Assembly (NCBI GenBank): GCA_049323655.1
Contig: JBMONO010000038.1
Location: forward strand, 1-64,000
From: DB1 sp049323655
GTDB lineage: Bacteria > Desulfobacterota > Desulfobulbia > Desulfobulbales > SURF-16
DNA: 64,000 bases
Direction: 5' to 3'
The first letter of the stretch is position 1; every line of letters begins with the position of its first letter. Under the pieces are notes generated by a model. The model saw only the letters and a program-made list of their open reading frames with translations. It was not told the origin of the DNA and did no database searches. The position numbers were made by a program, and so were the translations under genes. Shown here piece after piece: positions 16,633 to 24,904 of this stretch.

Positions 16633-18215
16633 TGACTTTTTTCGGTTGCTCCCGGCTTGTCGTTCTCATCCTTGCCGTGCCGCTCATCACCGCCGGCTGC
16701 TCCCGCTATGCCGCCCTGCTCACCGAATGGCAGCAGGCCCGGCCACCGATCCCAACCCTTGCCGACAGCCAATCCCCGCCGCCAGCCGCCCAGGCTGAAC
16801 AATCTGGCCGCCCTCTGCTCACGACACCAACCGCCATGCCGATTCCGGTCCCTTCCCCGGTTGCAGCAGATTTTGTCCCGCCATCTCCGCTCCCGGACGA
16901 GCTCGCTGCAACGGCAGGGGGCGCCGATGCAGCTGCCGCCAGCCTGGCGGACGGTCTCTCCCTGGCCGAGTTCGAGGCCATGGTGCTGCTCCGTAGCCCC
17001 GAACTACGGGCCGCGGAGGAAGAATTCCAGGCAGTACGCGAACGCTACCGCCAGACCGAGGCACTCACCAATCTACTCTCCCGCTACGCCGCCCTCACCG
17101 CCAACCTCGAAACCGGTGTCGGCCCGAAGCCTGCCGGTGCCGGCAACGCCGCCCTCTATCCCTTCCCCGGATTTGTCGCCCTGCGGGGCGATATCGTCGA
17201 TCAGGAGGTGGAAGAAGCCCGGCAGACGCTGGCCATTGCCCGGCGCACGGTGCTGGCCGCCGCCCGCCGCGCCTTCTGGGAGCTCTTCTACGTCCGGCAG
17301 GCCCATGCCATCGCCCAGCGGAACTATGATGTCGTGGACAGCCTGAAAGACACCGCGGCCGCGAACTATGCCGCCGGTTCCGCCCCCTTTGCCGACCTGG
17401 TGCGCGTGGACATCGAGCATGGTCTCATGAAGGAGGCGATCCCGATCCGACAGGAGGAGGTACGGGCACGAGAGACGGCCTTGCTCGCCCTCCTTGATCT
17501 GCCCCGGACCACCGCCATCGGCGCGCTTGACTCCCGCTTGCCGGAAATCACCGTGCCGCCGGTGGCGGAGCTTGAAAAAACAGCCCTTGCCAGCCGCCAG
17601 GAACTGCGGGTTCTGCAGGCGCGGATCACGGCAGCAGAACTGCTCGTTTCCCTGGCCGAGAGCGAGATTCATCCCGGGTACACCCTCAATTTCTCCGCCG
17701 TGCCGGGTAAAGATGCGGGAAGGGTGACGGCGAGCGGCGAGCGGCCGGAGAGTTTTCCTACCGCCCTTGCTGCCGCCAACGGCATCGGAACGCCACGCAA
17801 CGCCTTCTCTGGGCTCAATGAAGGGTATTTGCGGGAAACAAGGAGAACGCTCATTGCCCTGCGCCACCGCCTCACCGCCGAGGAGGCAAACACAAAAAGC
17901 CTCATCCAGGCGGCATGGTATCAGCTCGCCAAGGCGCACCGCGAGGAACGACTCTACCGGGACAAGGTGATACCGCTGGCCCGTGCCGATCTCGACACCA
18001 CCACCGCCGGCTACGAGACGGGCAATGCCACCTTCGCCGGACTGCTCGACGTTTACTCCCGCTGGTTTTCGGCCACCCTTGCCTCGCACAGAGCCAAGGC
18101 CGATCTCGGCGCGGCGTGGGCGGGCGTGGAGGAGAGCATTGGCGCCCCTTTGGCTGGAAAAAAAATGAGTGTGCCTCAGCTCCAGCGTTCAAACGATCAA
18201 ACGTTCAAGCGTTGA
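16632..18215 (+). CDS. Lipoprotein TolC/CusC-type outer-membrane efflux protein
   Basis: A 527-residue outer-membrane factor with a lipobox (ITAGC, C23), a proline-rich linker of about 60 residues and an OEP fold. The lipid anchor resembles CusC. The start ATG overlaps the preceding stop as TGATG, with GAGGTGAAG upstream. The last ten or so codons are made of an 8-bp tandem repeat (18185-18232) and end in LQRSNDQTFKR, so the C-terminus may have been replaced by repeat sequence. CusB starts 32 bases later. Confidence 0.86.
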   Translation: MTFFGCSRLVVLILAVPLITAGCSRYAALLTEWQQARPPIPTLADSQSPPPAAQAEQSGRPLLTTPTAMPIPVPSPVAADFVPPSPLPDELAATAGGADAAAASLADGLSLAEFEAMVLLRSPELRAAEEEFQAVRERYRQTEALTNLLSRYAALTANLETGVGPKPAGAGNAALYPFPGFVALRGDIVDQEVEEARQTLAIARRTVLAAARRAFWELFYVRQAHAIAQRNYDVVDSLKDTAAANYAAGSAPFADLVRVDIEHGLMKEAIPIRQEEVRARETALLALLDLPRTTAIGALDSRLPEITVPPVAELEKTALASRQELRVLQARITAAELLVSLAESEIHPGYTLNFSAVPGKDAGRVTASGERPESFPTALAAANGIGTPRNAFSGLNEGYLRETRRTLIALRHRLTAEEANTKSLIQAAWYQLAKAHREERLYRDKVIPLARADLDTTTAGYETGNATFAGLLDVYSRWFSATLASHRAKADLGAAWAGVEESIGAPLAGKKMSVPQLQRSNDQTFKR

Positions 18216-18232
18216 AACGCTGGAACGCTTCC
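18185..18232 (+). repeat. 8-bp tandem repeat with a hairpin at an operon junction
   Basis: Six successive octamers follow the pattern GCGTTCAA, ACGATCAA, ACGTTCAA, GCGTTGAA, ACGCTGGA, ACGCTTCC. The outer part also forms a perfect 9-bp inverted repeat (TCCAGCGTT at 18181-18189 with AACGCTGGA at 18216-18224). It covers the stop codon of the lipoprotein gene and ends just before the Shine-Dalgarno sequence of CusB. Confidence 0.8.
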
Positions 18233-18247
18233 CACAGGAGGGGAACC

Positions 18248-19636
18248 ATGGCAGAAATCACGCCGGGGAAAAGCCTGAGCAGCACCATGCGGTGCTGGCG
18301 GTCCATTCTTGTTGTCATCCTTGTCCTTGCCGCAACCGTGCTTGCCGGGCTCCTGCTGCGGCCGACCGCGCCTCCCTCCCACGACCACACAGCGGAGCTG
18401 GTGCAGTACACCTGCCCCATGCACCCGGAGATTATCACCGACGCCCCCGGCCAGTGCCCGATCTGCGGCATGGATCTGGTCAAGATCGAGGCCGTGAAAC
18501 AGCAGGAAGAAAAACCGGTGTCCGCCGGAACGGAAGACGATTTTTTCAGCGACCTGAAAGAGCCCGATGAAGCGGGCGCCCTCGTCATTCCGACCGACCG
18601 GGAGACGATCCATATCGGCCCGGAGGCGCTGAAAGCATCCGGCGTGCAGACCACTTTGGCCCTCCGCGACCGCATCAGCCGCACAGTGCGGGCCGCCGGT
18701 CTCATCACCGCCGATGAGACCCGCATCCGCCATGTTCATACCAAGGTGGACGGCTGGGTGGAAGGACTCGCCGTCAACTTCAACGGCCAGCTGGTGACCG
18801 CCGGCCAGCCCATTTTAAGCCTCTATTCGCCGACCCTGCTGGCCAGCCAGGAGGAGTTTCTCCGCGCCAGGGAGACAGCGGCCACATTCAGCACCAACGA
18901 GGACGAGGGGCTGCGCAAGCTCGGGCGTCAGCTCTTTGCCGCCTCCCGGCGGCGACTGGAACTCTTCGATGTGCCGACCTCCTTTATCGATACGCTGGAA
19001 AAAAACGGCACGACCAGCCGCACCGTCATGCTCAACGCTCCGGTGGCAGGCTTTGTCACCGCCAAATCCATCTTCGAGGGGCAACAGATCGTCCCCGGCC
19101 AGGAACTCTACACCATCACCGATCTCTCCCGGGTCTGGATCGAGGCCAATTTCTACGAATATGAAGCAAACCAGGTCAGGGTGGGACAGGAAGCCGAACT
19201 CACCCTGCCCCACATGCCGGAACTCAGTCTGCGTGGCAAGGCCACCTACATCTATCCTTTTCTCAGCCCCGAAAGCAGGACGCTCAAGGTTCGCTTCGAG
19301 TTTGACAACCCGGACCTGATTTTAAAACCCGCCATGTACGCCGATGTCAGGGTCGAACTCGCCGAGACCGAAGGGGTGGTGGTGCCTGAATCGGCGGTGA
19401 TGGCGACCGGAACACGCAGCCTGGCCTTTGTCGAAATCGAGCCGGGAACCTTCGAGCCGCGCGAGATCGTGCCCGGCTTGCGCGGCAACGGTCGGGTGCA
19501 GATCCTTTCCGGCGTCCGCGCGGGCGAAACAGTGGTGGTCAAGGCCAATTTCCTCCTCGATTCGGAGTCGCGGCTGCGGGCCAACACCGCCCGGGTGATG
19601 AAAGAGAAACGCGAAAAGGCCGGAGAGCAGAAATGA
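18248..19636 (+). CDS. cusB: CusB-type copper/silver efflux periplasmic adaptor
   Basis: A 462-residue membrane-fusion protein. It has TM or signal anchor 17-38, then a heavy-metal-binding domain (about 54-78, YTCPMHPEI and CPICGMDL with C56, M58, H59, C70, C73, M75), followed by barrel-sandwich and beta-barrel domains. The start follows CAGGAGGGGAACC. Its stop overlaps the CusA start (ATGA, 19633-19636). The Cys/Met/His-rich module fits Cu(I)/Ag(I) loading of the pump. Confidence 0.93.
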   Translation: MAEITPGKSLSSTMRCWRSILVVILVLAATVLAGLLLRPTAPPSHDHTAELVQYTCPMHPEIITDAPGQCPICGMDLVKIEAVKQQEEKPVSAGTEDDFFSDLKEPDEAGALVIPTDRETIHIGPEALKASGVQTTLALRDRISRTVRAAGLITADETRIRHVHTKVDGWVEGLAVNFNGQLVTAGQPILSLYSPTLLASQEEFLRARETAATFSTNEDEGLRKLGRQLFAASRRRLELFDVPTSFIDTLEKNGTTSRTVMLNAPVAGFVTAKSIFEGQQIVPGQELYTITDLSRVWIEANFYEYEANQVRVGQEAELTLPHMPELSLRGKATYIYPFLSPESRTLKVRFEFDNPDLILKPAMYADVRVELAETEGVVVPESAVMATGTRSLAFVEIEPGTFEPREIVPGLRGNGRVQILSGVRAGETVVVKANFLLDSESRLRANTARVMKEKREKAGEQK

Positions 19637-22600
19637 TCGCCCGCATCATCGAATTCTGCGGCCGCAACCGGCTCCTCACTCTCTTCTTTCTCGGCTTCTG
19701 CTGCCTGGTGGCGCTCCATATTCTCAAGCAGATCCGTCTCGACGCCCTGCCTGATCTCTCCGACACCCAGGTCATTGTCTATTCCCGCTGGGAACGGTCG
19801 CCGGACATCATCGAGGATCAGGTCACCTACCCCATTGTCACCGCCCTGCTCGGCGCGCCGGGGGTCAAGGCGATCCGCGGCTTTTCCGATTTCGGCTACT
19901 CCTTTGTCTACGTCATCTTTCAGGACGGCACCGATATCTACTGGGCCCGCTCCCGGGTCATCGAATATCTGTCGAAGATCACCTCACGCCTGCCGCCGGA
20001 GGTGCGCACCGAACTGGGGCCCGACGCCAGCGGCGTCGGTTGGGTCTATCAGTACACCCTGGTCGATGATTCCGGCAGCCATTCCCTCGATGAGCTCCGT
20101 TCCTACCAGGACTGGACCCTGCGCTACGCGATCCAGTCGGTGCCTGGGGTGGCGGAGGTGGCCACCGTCGGCGGTTTTCAGCGCCAGTACCAGATCACCG
20201 TTGACCCGAACCGGCTGGAGGTCTATGGCCTCTCCCTTGACGAGGTGGTGGAGGCGGTGCGGCGCTCGAACAACGAGGTGGGCGGCCGAGTGCTGGAGCT
20301 GGCCGGCAGCGAGTACATGGTGCGCGGCCGCGGCTATGCCCGCAGCCTTGATGATTTTGCCGGCATCGTCTTGAAAACCGCGCCCGGCGGCATTCCGGTC
20401 CTGCTGCGGGATGTGGCCCGGGTCGAGCTCGGTCCGGAGATCCGGCGCGGCGTCGCCGATCTCGACGGCTTGGGCGATCATGTCAGCGGCATCGTTGTCA
20501 TGCGCCATGGCGAAAATGCCTTGAACGTCATCAAGCGGGTCAAGCAACGGCTGCACGACATCGAACCATCGCTGCCCAAAGGGGTGCGCATCGTCACCGC
20601 CTATGACCGGTCTGATCTCATCACCCGGGCCATCGCCACCCTCCAGCATGAACTGCTCATCGAGATGATCATCGTCTCGGCGGTCATCCTCCTCTTTCTC
20701 TGGCACATCCCGTCGGCCATCGTACCGATCATCACCATCCCCATCTCCGTACTGCTCGCCTTCATTCCCCTCTACTACCTGGGGGTGACGGTCAACATCA
20801 TGAGTCTCGCCGGCATCGCCATCTCCATCGGCGTGTTGGTGGACGGCGCCATCGTCGAGGTGGAAAACGCCTACAACCGCATCCACCAGTGGCAGGAAAA
20901 CGGCAGACCGGGCACCTTTTATCAGGTGCGCCTCGATGCCTTGAAAGAGGTCGGTCCTTCGGTCTTTTTCTCCCTGCTCGTCATTGCCGTGGCCTTTCTC
21001 CCCATCTTTGCCCTGGTGGACCAGGAAGGCCGCCTCTTCAAACCACTCGCCTTCTCGAAAAACCTGGCCATGGGCCTGGCCGCCCTGCTCGCCATTACGC
21101 TCGACCCGGCCCTGCGCATGCTCTTTGCCCGCATCGATCCCTTTACCTTCCGGCCCCGCTTCTTGGCCAGACTCGCCACCACCGCCCTGGTCGGTACCTA
21201 CTACGCTGAAGAGCGGCACCCGATCAGCCGGGCCATCGCCCGGGTCTATGAACCCACCTGCCGCTTCACCCTCCGTCACCCAAAAACGGTCATCACCGCC
21301 GCCCTGGTCGTTGTCGCCGCCAGTCTGCCGGTTTACTTCAAGCTCGGCACGGAATTCATGCCGCCCCTTAATGAGGGCACCATCCTCTACATGCCCACCA
21401 CCCTGCCGGGCATTTCGGTGGGCCAGGCCCAGGAGCTGATGACCGCCCAGGACAGGCTGCTCAAATCCTTTCCCGAGGTGGAACGGGTGATGGGCAAGGC
21501 CGGCCGGGCCGACACCTCCACCGATCCCGCCCCCTTCTCCATGATGGAGACGGTGGTGGTGCTCAAACCCGAGAGCGAGTGGCGGACCAGAGAGCGCTGG
21601 TACTCGGGCTGGCTGCCCGATTTTCTGCTTTTTCTCGTCCGACCGATCTGGCCCGACCACATCTCCTATGAGGAACTGATTGCCGAAATGGACAAGGTGG
21701 TGCGCTTTCCCGGTGTCACTAACGCCTGGACCATGCCGATCAAGGCCCGCATCGACATGCTCAGCACCGGCATCCGCACCCCGGTGGGCATCAAGATCTT
21801 CGGTAACGATCTGACCGAGATCCAGCGCATCGGCGAGGAGCTGGAGGGCATCCTGCGCCAGGTGCCGGGGACTCGCAGCGTCTTTGCCGAACGGGTCGGC
21901 AGCGGCTTTTTCCTCGACTTCGTGCCCAAACGCGACCAGCTTGCCCGCTACGGGCTGACCATCGACGATGTGCAGCGGGTGATCCTCGCCGCGGTGGGCG
22001 GCGAGAACATCACCACCACCATCGAGGGCCGGGAACGCTATCCCGTCAATATCCGTTATCCCCGTGAACTGCGCGAGGACGCTGATCAACTGGGCCGCGT
22101 CCTCGTCTCCGCCCCCGGCGACATCCAGGTGCCGCTCGCCCAGCTCGCCGACATCGAACTGCTGCAGGGGCCAGCCATGGTGCGCGATGAAAACGGCTTT
22201 CTCGCCGGCTACGTCTATGTGGACATCGCCAATCGCGACGTCGGCGGCTATGTGGCGGAGGCCAAGGCCACGGTGGGCAACAATCTGCAACTCGCGGAAG
22301 GGTACGTGCTGGAGTGGAGCGGCCAGTACGAGAACATGCTGCGGGTGCGGGAACGCCTGCAACTGGTGGTGCCGGTCACCCTCTTTCTCATCTTCGTGCT
22401 GCTCTATCTCAACACGAAAAGCACCTTCAAGGCCTGCCTGGTCATGCTTGCCGTTCCTTTTTCGGCGGTGGGGGCAATCTGGCTCTTTTACCTGCTTGAC
22501 TACAACGTCTCCATCGCCGCCTGGGTGGGGATGATCGCGCTCCTTGGCCTCGACGCCGAGACCGGGGTCTTCATGCTGCTCTTTCTCGATCTCTCCTACA

Positions 22601-22941
22601 ACGAGGCGCGCCGAAAAGGGGCGGTGACCGACATGCGTGGGCTCGATGAGGCGATCATCCACGGCGCGGTGAAACGGGCGCGACCGAAGATCATGACCGT
22701 GGCCGCCGCCTTCATGGGCCTGCTGCCCATCATGTGGTCCACCGCAGCCGGGGCGGACGTGATGAAACGGATCGCTGCACCGATGATCGGCGGGCTTCTC
22801 ACCTCGTTTCTCATGGAGCTGCTCGTTTATCCGCCCATTTACAAACTGTGGAAAAAGAGGACCGATTTGCCCTTCCTGTCCGAGGACGGGCAGTCTCTCC
22901 CTAACAGCTCAGACAACCATCACAAAAAGGAGCATCTATGA
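19633..22941 (+). CDS. cusA: CusA-type Cu(I)/Ag(I) RND efflux pump
   Basis: A 1102-residue heavy-metal RND permease. The proton-relay sequence is GVLVDGAIVEVEN, the metal-pump form. The three methionines of the CusA metal site (M573, M623, M672 in E. coli) appear to be present as M587 (ILYMPTT), M637 (APFSMMET) and M709 (RIDMLST). The second interval is longer by about 23 residues because of an aromatic insert near 650-675. Together with the adaptor's Cys/Met/His domain this argues for Cu(I)/Ag(I) over Zn/Co/Cd. Starts and stops overlap its neighbours on both sides. Confidence 0.95.
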   Translation: MIARIIEFCGRNRLLTLFFLGFCCLVALHILKQIRLDALPDLSDTQVIVYSRWERSPDIIEDQVTYPIVTALLGAPGVKAIRGFSDFGYSFVYVIFQDGTDIYWARSRVIEYLSKITSRLPPEVRTELGPDASGVGWVYQYTLVDDSGSHSLDELRSYQDWTLRYAIQSVPGVAEVATVGGFQRQYQITVDPNRLEVYGLSLDEVVEAVRRSNNEVGGRVLELAGSEYMVRGRGYARSLDDFAGIVLKTAPGGIPVLLRDVARVELGPEIRRGVADLDGLGDHVSGIVVMRHGENALNVIKRVKQRLHDIEPSLPKGVRIVTAYDRSDLITRAIATLQHELLIEMIIVSAVILLFLWHIPSAIVPIITIPISVLLAFIPLYYLGVTVNIMSLAGIAISIGVLVDGAIVEVENAYNRIHQWQENGRPGTFYQVRLDALKEVGPSVFFSLLVIAVAFLPIFALVDQEGRLFKPLAFSKNLAMGLAALLAITLDPALRMLFARIDPFTFRPRFLARLATTALVGTYYAEERHPISRAIARVYEPTCRFTLRHPKTVITAALVVVAASLPVYFKLGTEFMPPLNEGTILYMPTTLPGISVGQAQELMTAQDRLLKSFPEVERVMGKAGRADTSTDPAPFSMMETVVVLKPESEWRTRERWYSGWLPDFLLFLVRPIWPDHISYEELIAEMDKVVRFPGVTNAWTMPIKARIDMLSTGIRTPVGIKIFGNDLTEIQRIGEELEGILRQVPGTRSVFAERVGSGFFLDFVPKRDQLARYGLTIDDVQRVILAAVGGENITTTIEGRERYPVNIRYPRELREDADQLGRVLVSAPGDIQVPLAQLADIELLQGPAMVRDENGFLAGYVYVDIANRDVGGYVAEAKATVGNNLQLAEGYVLEWSGQYENMLRVRERLQLVVPVTLFLIFVLLYLNTKSTFKACLVMLAVPFSAVGAIWLFYLLDYNVSIAAWVGMIALLGLDAETGVFMLLFLDLSYNEARRKGAVTDMRGLDEAIIHGAVKRARPKIMTVAAAFMGLLPIMWSTAAGADVMKRIAAPMIGGLLTSFLMELLVYPPIYKLWKKRTDLPFLSEDGQSLPNSSDNHHKKEHL

Positions 22942-23468
22942 AAACACGAACACTCTTGCCTGCCTTCCTTGTTTTTTTTCTCCTTGCCCATCCCGGCCAT
23001 GCGGCGGACGACCATGGCGGGCATGACATGAGCGGTCACGGGACGGGGGGGCAGGCGATGGGCGGTCACGACATGACCGGCATGGACCATGGCGCCCAGA
23101 TGGGCCAGACTCTCCATGAGGCCACGGTGGAGGGCTACCATCTGCGTTACCAGCTCATCGACAACCTGGCCAACCTTGCCGCAGCCAAGCAGGCGGGCCA
23201 GGCAGCCGCCATCGACCCCGCCAAGGTGAAATCCCACCACCTCATGCTCTTTATCTCCGCACCGAACGGCGACCCGGCGGCAAACGGTACGGTGGGATTT
23301 CTCGTCAAGGGGCCGGACGGCGTTGAGCAGACGGTGATGACCATGGCCATGTCCGACGGTTATGGCGCCGACGTTGAGATGAGGACGCCGGGCGACTACA
23401 CCATCAAAAGCAAGGCGGCCCTGGGAGACAAAAAGCTGCTCGATCAGTTCACTTACACCAGCAAATAG
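22938..23468 (+). CDS. His/Met-rich periplasmic protein of the Cus operon
   Basis: A 176-residue secreted protein with a signal peptide (1-22, ending GHAADD). Residues 24-55 are dense in His, Met and Gly (HGGHDMSGHG, GGHDMTGMDH), a probable Cu/Ag-binding tail. They are followed by a small beta-sandwich-like domain (about 60-176). Its ATG overlaps the CusA stop. By position and composition it may hand metal to the pump, like CusF, but the fold is not CusF. I do not recognise the family with certainty. Confidence 0.8.
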   Translation: MKTRTLLPAFLVFFLLAHPGHAADDHGGHDMSGHGTGGQAMGGHDMTGMDHGAQMGQTLHEATVEGYHLRYQLIDNLANLAAAKQAGQAAAIDPAKVKSHHLMLFISAPNGDPAANGTVGFLVKGPDGVEQTVMTMAMSDGYGADVEMRTPGDYTIKSKAALGDKKLLDQFTYTSK

Positions 23469-23476
23469 CAAACGGC

Positions 23477-23560
23477 CTGCACCACGGAGAGCACGGATCG
23501 CACGGAGAAACAACGAGCAATCTTTTTCTCTGCCTTCTCCGCGCGCTCCGTGGTGAAATG
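23477..23560. repeat. Palindromic intergenic element related to family A
   Basis: CACCACGGAGAGCACGG and the opposing CCGCGCGCTCCGTGGTG flank an ATCTTTTTCTCTG centre like that of family A, but with CACGGAG in place of CACAGAG. It lies directly after the Cus operon and could fold as its terminator. A derived reading frame on the minus strand is a shadow. Confidence 0.65.
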
Positions 23561-23608
23561 ACGTTTTCCGCTGGCTCCCCCCTCCGGGTGTCTGCTATAG
23601 TGGCGCCC

Positions 23609-24823
23609 ATGCCATCCCTGCCGACTATCATCTTCATCCTGACCTATGCCGGGGTCGCCATGGGCCGCATCCCGGGACTGACCCTGGACCGTACCGGTAT
23701 CGCCCTGCTCGGGGCCATCGCCATGGTGGTCAGCGGCGCGGTGCCGCTGCCCGCGGCCATGGCAGCCATCGACCTGCCGACCATTGTCCTGCTCTACGCG
23801 CTGATGATCCTCTCGGCCCAGTTGCGTCTGGGCGGCTTCTACACCTGGATCGCCGGCCGCTGTACCCGGCTCCTCCACCGACCGGCACTCTTTCTCCTCG
23901 TCACCATGCTGCTGGCTGCCCTGCTCTCCGCCCTGCTGGCCAACGACATCATCTGCCTGGCCTTCACCCCGGTGCTGACCCTGGCTGTCCTGCGGGCCGG
24001 CCTCAACCCCCTGCCCTTTCTCCTTGGTCTCGCCGCCGCCAGCAACATCGGTTCGGCAGCCACCATCATCGGCAATCCGCAGAACATGCTGATCGGCCAG
24101 GTCGGGCGATTGCATTTCGACGCCTTTCTCTTCTGGTGCACGCCGCCGAGCCTCATCGCCCTGATCGGCGCCTACGCCATCATCTGCCTGCGCTACCGCA
24201 ATCGTTTCACCGTTGCCCTTTTTCCCCGGGAACCGGAGACAGCGGGACAGTGGCCGGCGTTTAATCTGCTGCAGACAGCAAAGGGGCTTGCCGCCGTTCT
24301 CCTGCTCGTTGTCGCCTTCTTCACCCCCATCCCCAGGGAACTCTCCGCCATCACGGCGGCCGGCATCCTGCTCTGCAGTCGAAAAATGGCCTCCCGTCAC
24401 CTGCTGGAACTGATCGACTGGCACCTGCTCACCCTCTTCTGCGCCCTCTTCATCGTCGTCCAGGGCATCGCGGTCGAACAGCTGCCGGCCCGCATCATCG
24501 CCGCCCTCACCCAGGTTGGCGTCTCCCTCACCGATCCCCTCACTCTCACCGGGGTATCGGCGGTCTTGAGCAACCTGGTGAGCAATGTGCCGGCCGCCAT
24601 GCTGCTGACCCGTTTTCTCGATCCGGCCCAGCCGGAGCAGTGGTACACCCTGGCCGTTGCCAGCACCTTTGCCGGCAATCTCATCGTCATCGGCAGCATT
24701 GCCAACCTGATCGTCATCGAGCAGGCAGAGCGGCTGGGAATCCGTATCAGCTTTGGGGAACATGCCCGCACCGGCATACCGATCACCATCTTTTCCCTGC
24801 TGGCGCTCGTTCCTTTTCTTTGA
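23609..24823 (+). CDS. ArsB/CitM-type (SLC13-like) anion permease
   Basis: A 404-residue integral membrane protein with about ten to eleven hydrophobic segments and the ion-transporter superfamily pattern, including SNIGSAATIIGNPQN near 147-161, a loop typical of CitMHS/ArsB/NhaD-like carriers. The substrate (arsenite, carboxylate, sulfate or other anion) cannot be told from sequence; no ars genes are adjacent. The start is uncertain because no Shine-Dalgarno sequence is visible; in-frame GTG and ATG codons lie up to 51 bases upstream. TATAGT at 23597-23602 might be a -10 element. Confidence 0.82.
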   Translation: MPSLPTIIFILTYAGVAMGRIPGLTLDRTGIALLGAIAMVVSGAVPLPAAMAAIDLPTIVLLYALMILSAQLRLGGFYTWIAGRCTRLLHRPALFLLVTMLLAALLSALLANDIICLAFTPVLTLAVLRAGLNPLPFLLGLAAASNIGSAATIIGNPQNMLIGQVGRLHFDAFLFWCTPPSLIALIGAYAIICLRYRNRFTVALFPREPETAGQWPAFNLLQTAKGLAAVLLLVVAFFTPIPRELSAITAAGILLCSRKMASRHLLELIDWHLLTLFCALFIVVQGIAVEQLPARIIAALTQVGVSLTDPLTLTGVSAVLSNLVSNVPAAMLLTRFLDPAQPEQWYTLAVASTFAGNLIVIGSIANLIVIEQAERLGIRISFGEHARTGIPITIFSLLALVPFL

Positions 24824-24828
24824 GACAA

Positions 24829-24896
24829 CCAAGATGGCGTAGCAAAAATCCGATCTCCCGTGCTGCGGCGGGATTGTGGTTGATTCTCCGTCTTGG
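24829..24896. terminator. Hairpin between convergent genes
   Basis: CCAAGATGG and CCGTCTTGG form the outer arms of an interrupted inverted repeat, with an inner CCCG...CGGG hairpin, in the 80-bp gap between two convergent genes. There is no clean U-run, so factor-independent termination is uncertain. TGTGGTTGATTCTC inside it resembles the end of a decayed family A element. Confidence 0.4.
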
Positions 24897-24904
24897 CAGC
24901 GCCA

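Noticed and set aside
19984..22662. Minus-strand frame of 892 codons over CusA
   Set aside because: Antisense shadow; very rich in His, Asp and Gly from reading third-position G/C in reverse.
23453..24832. Minus-strand frame of 459 codons over the permease
   Set aside because: Antisense shadow, ending in the repeat-derived peptide typical of CACGGAG/CACAGAG elements.
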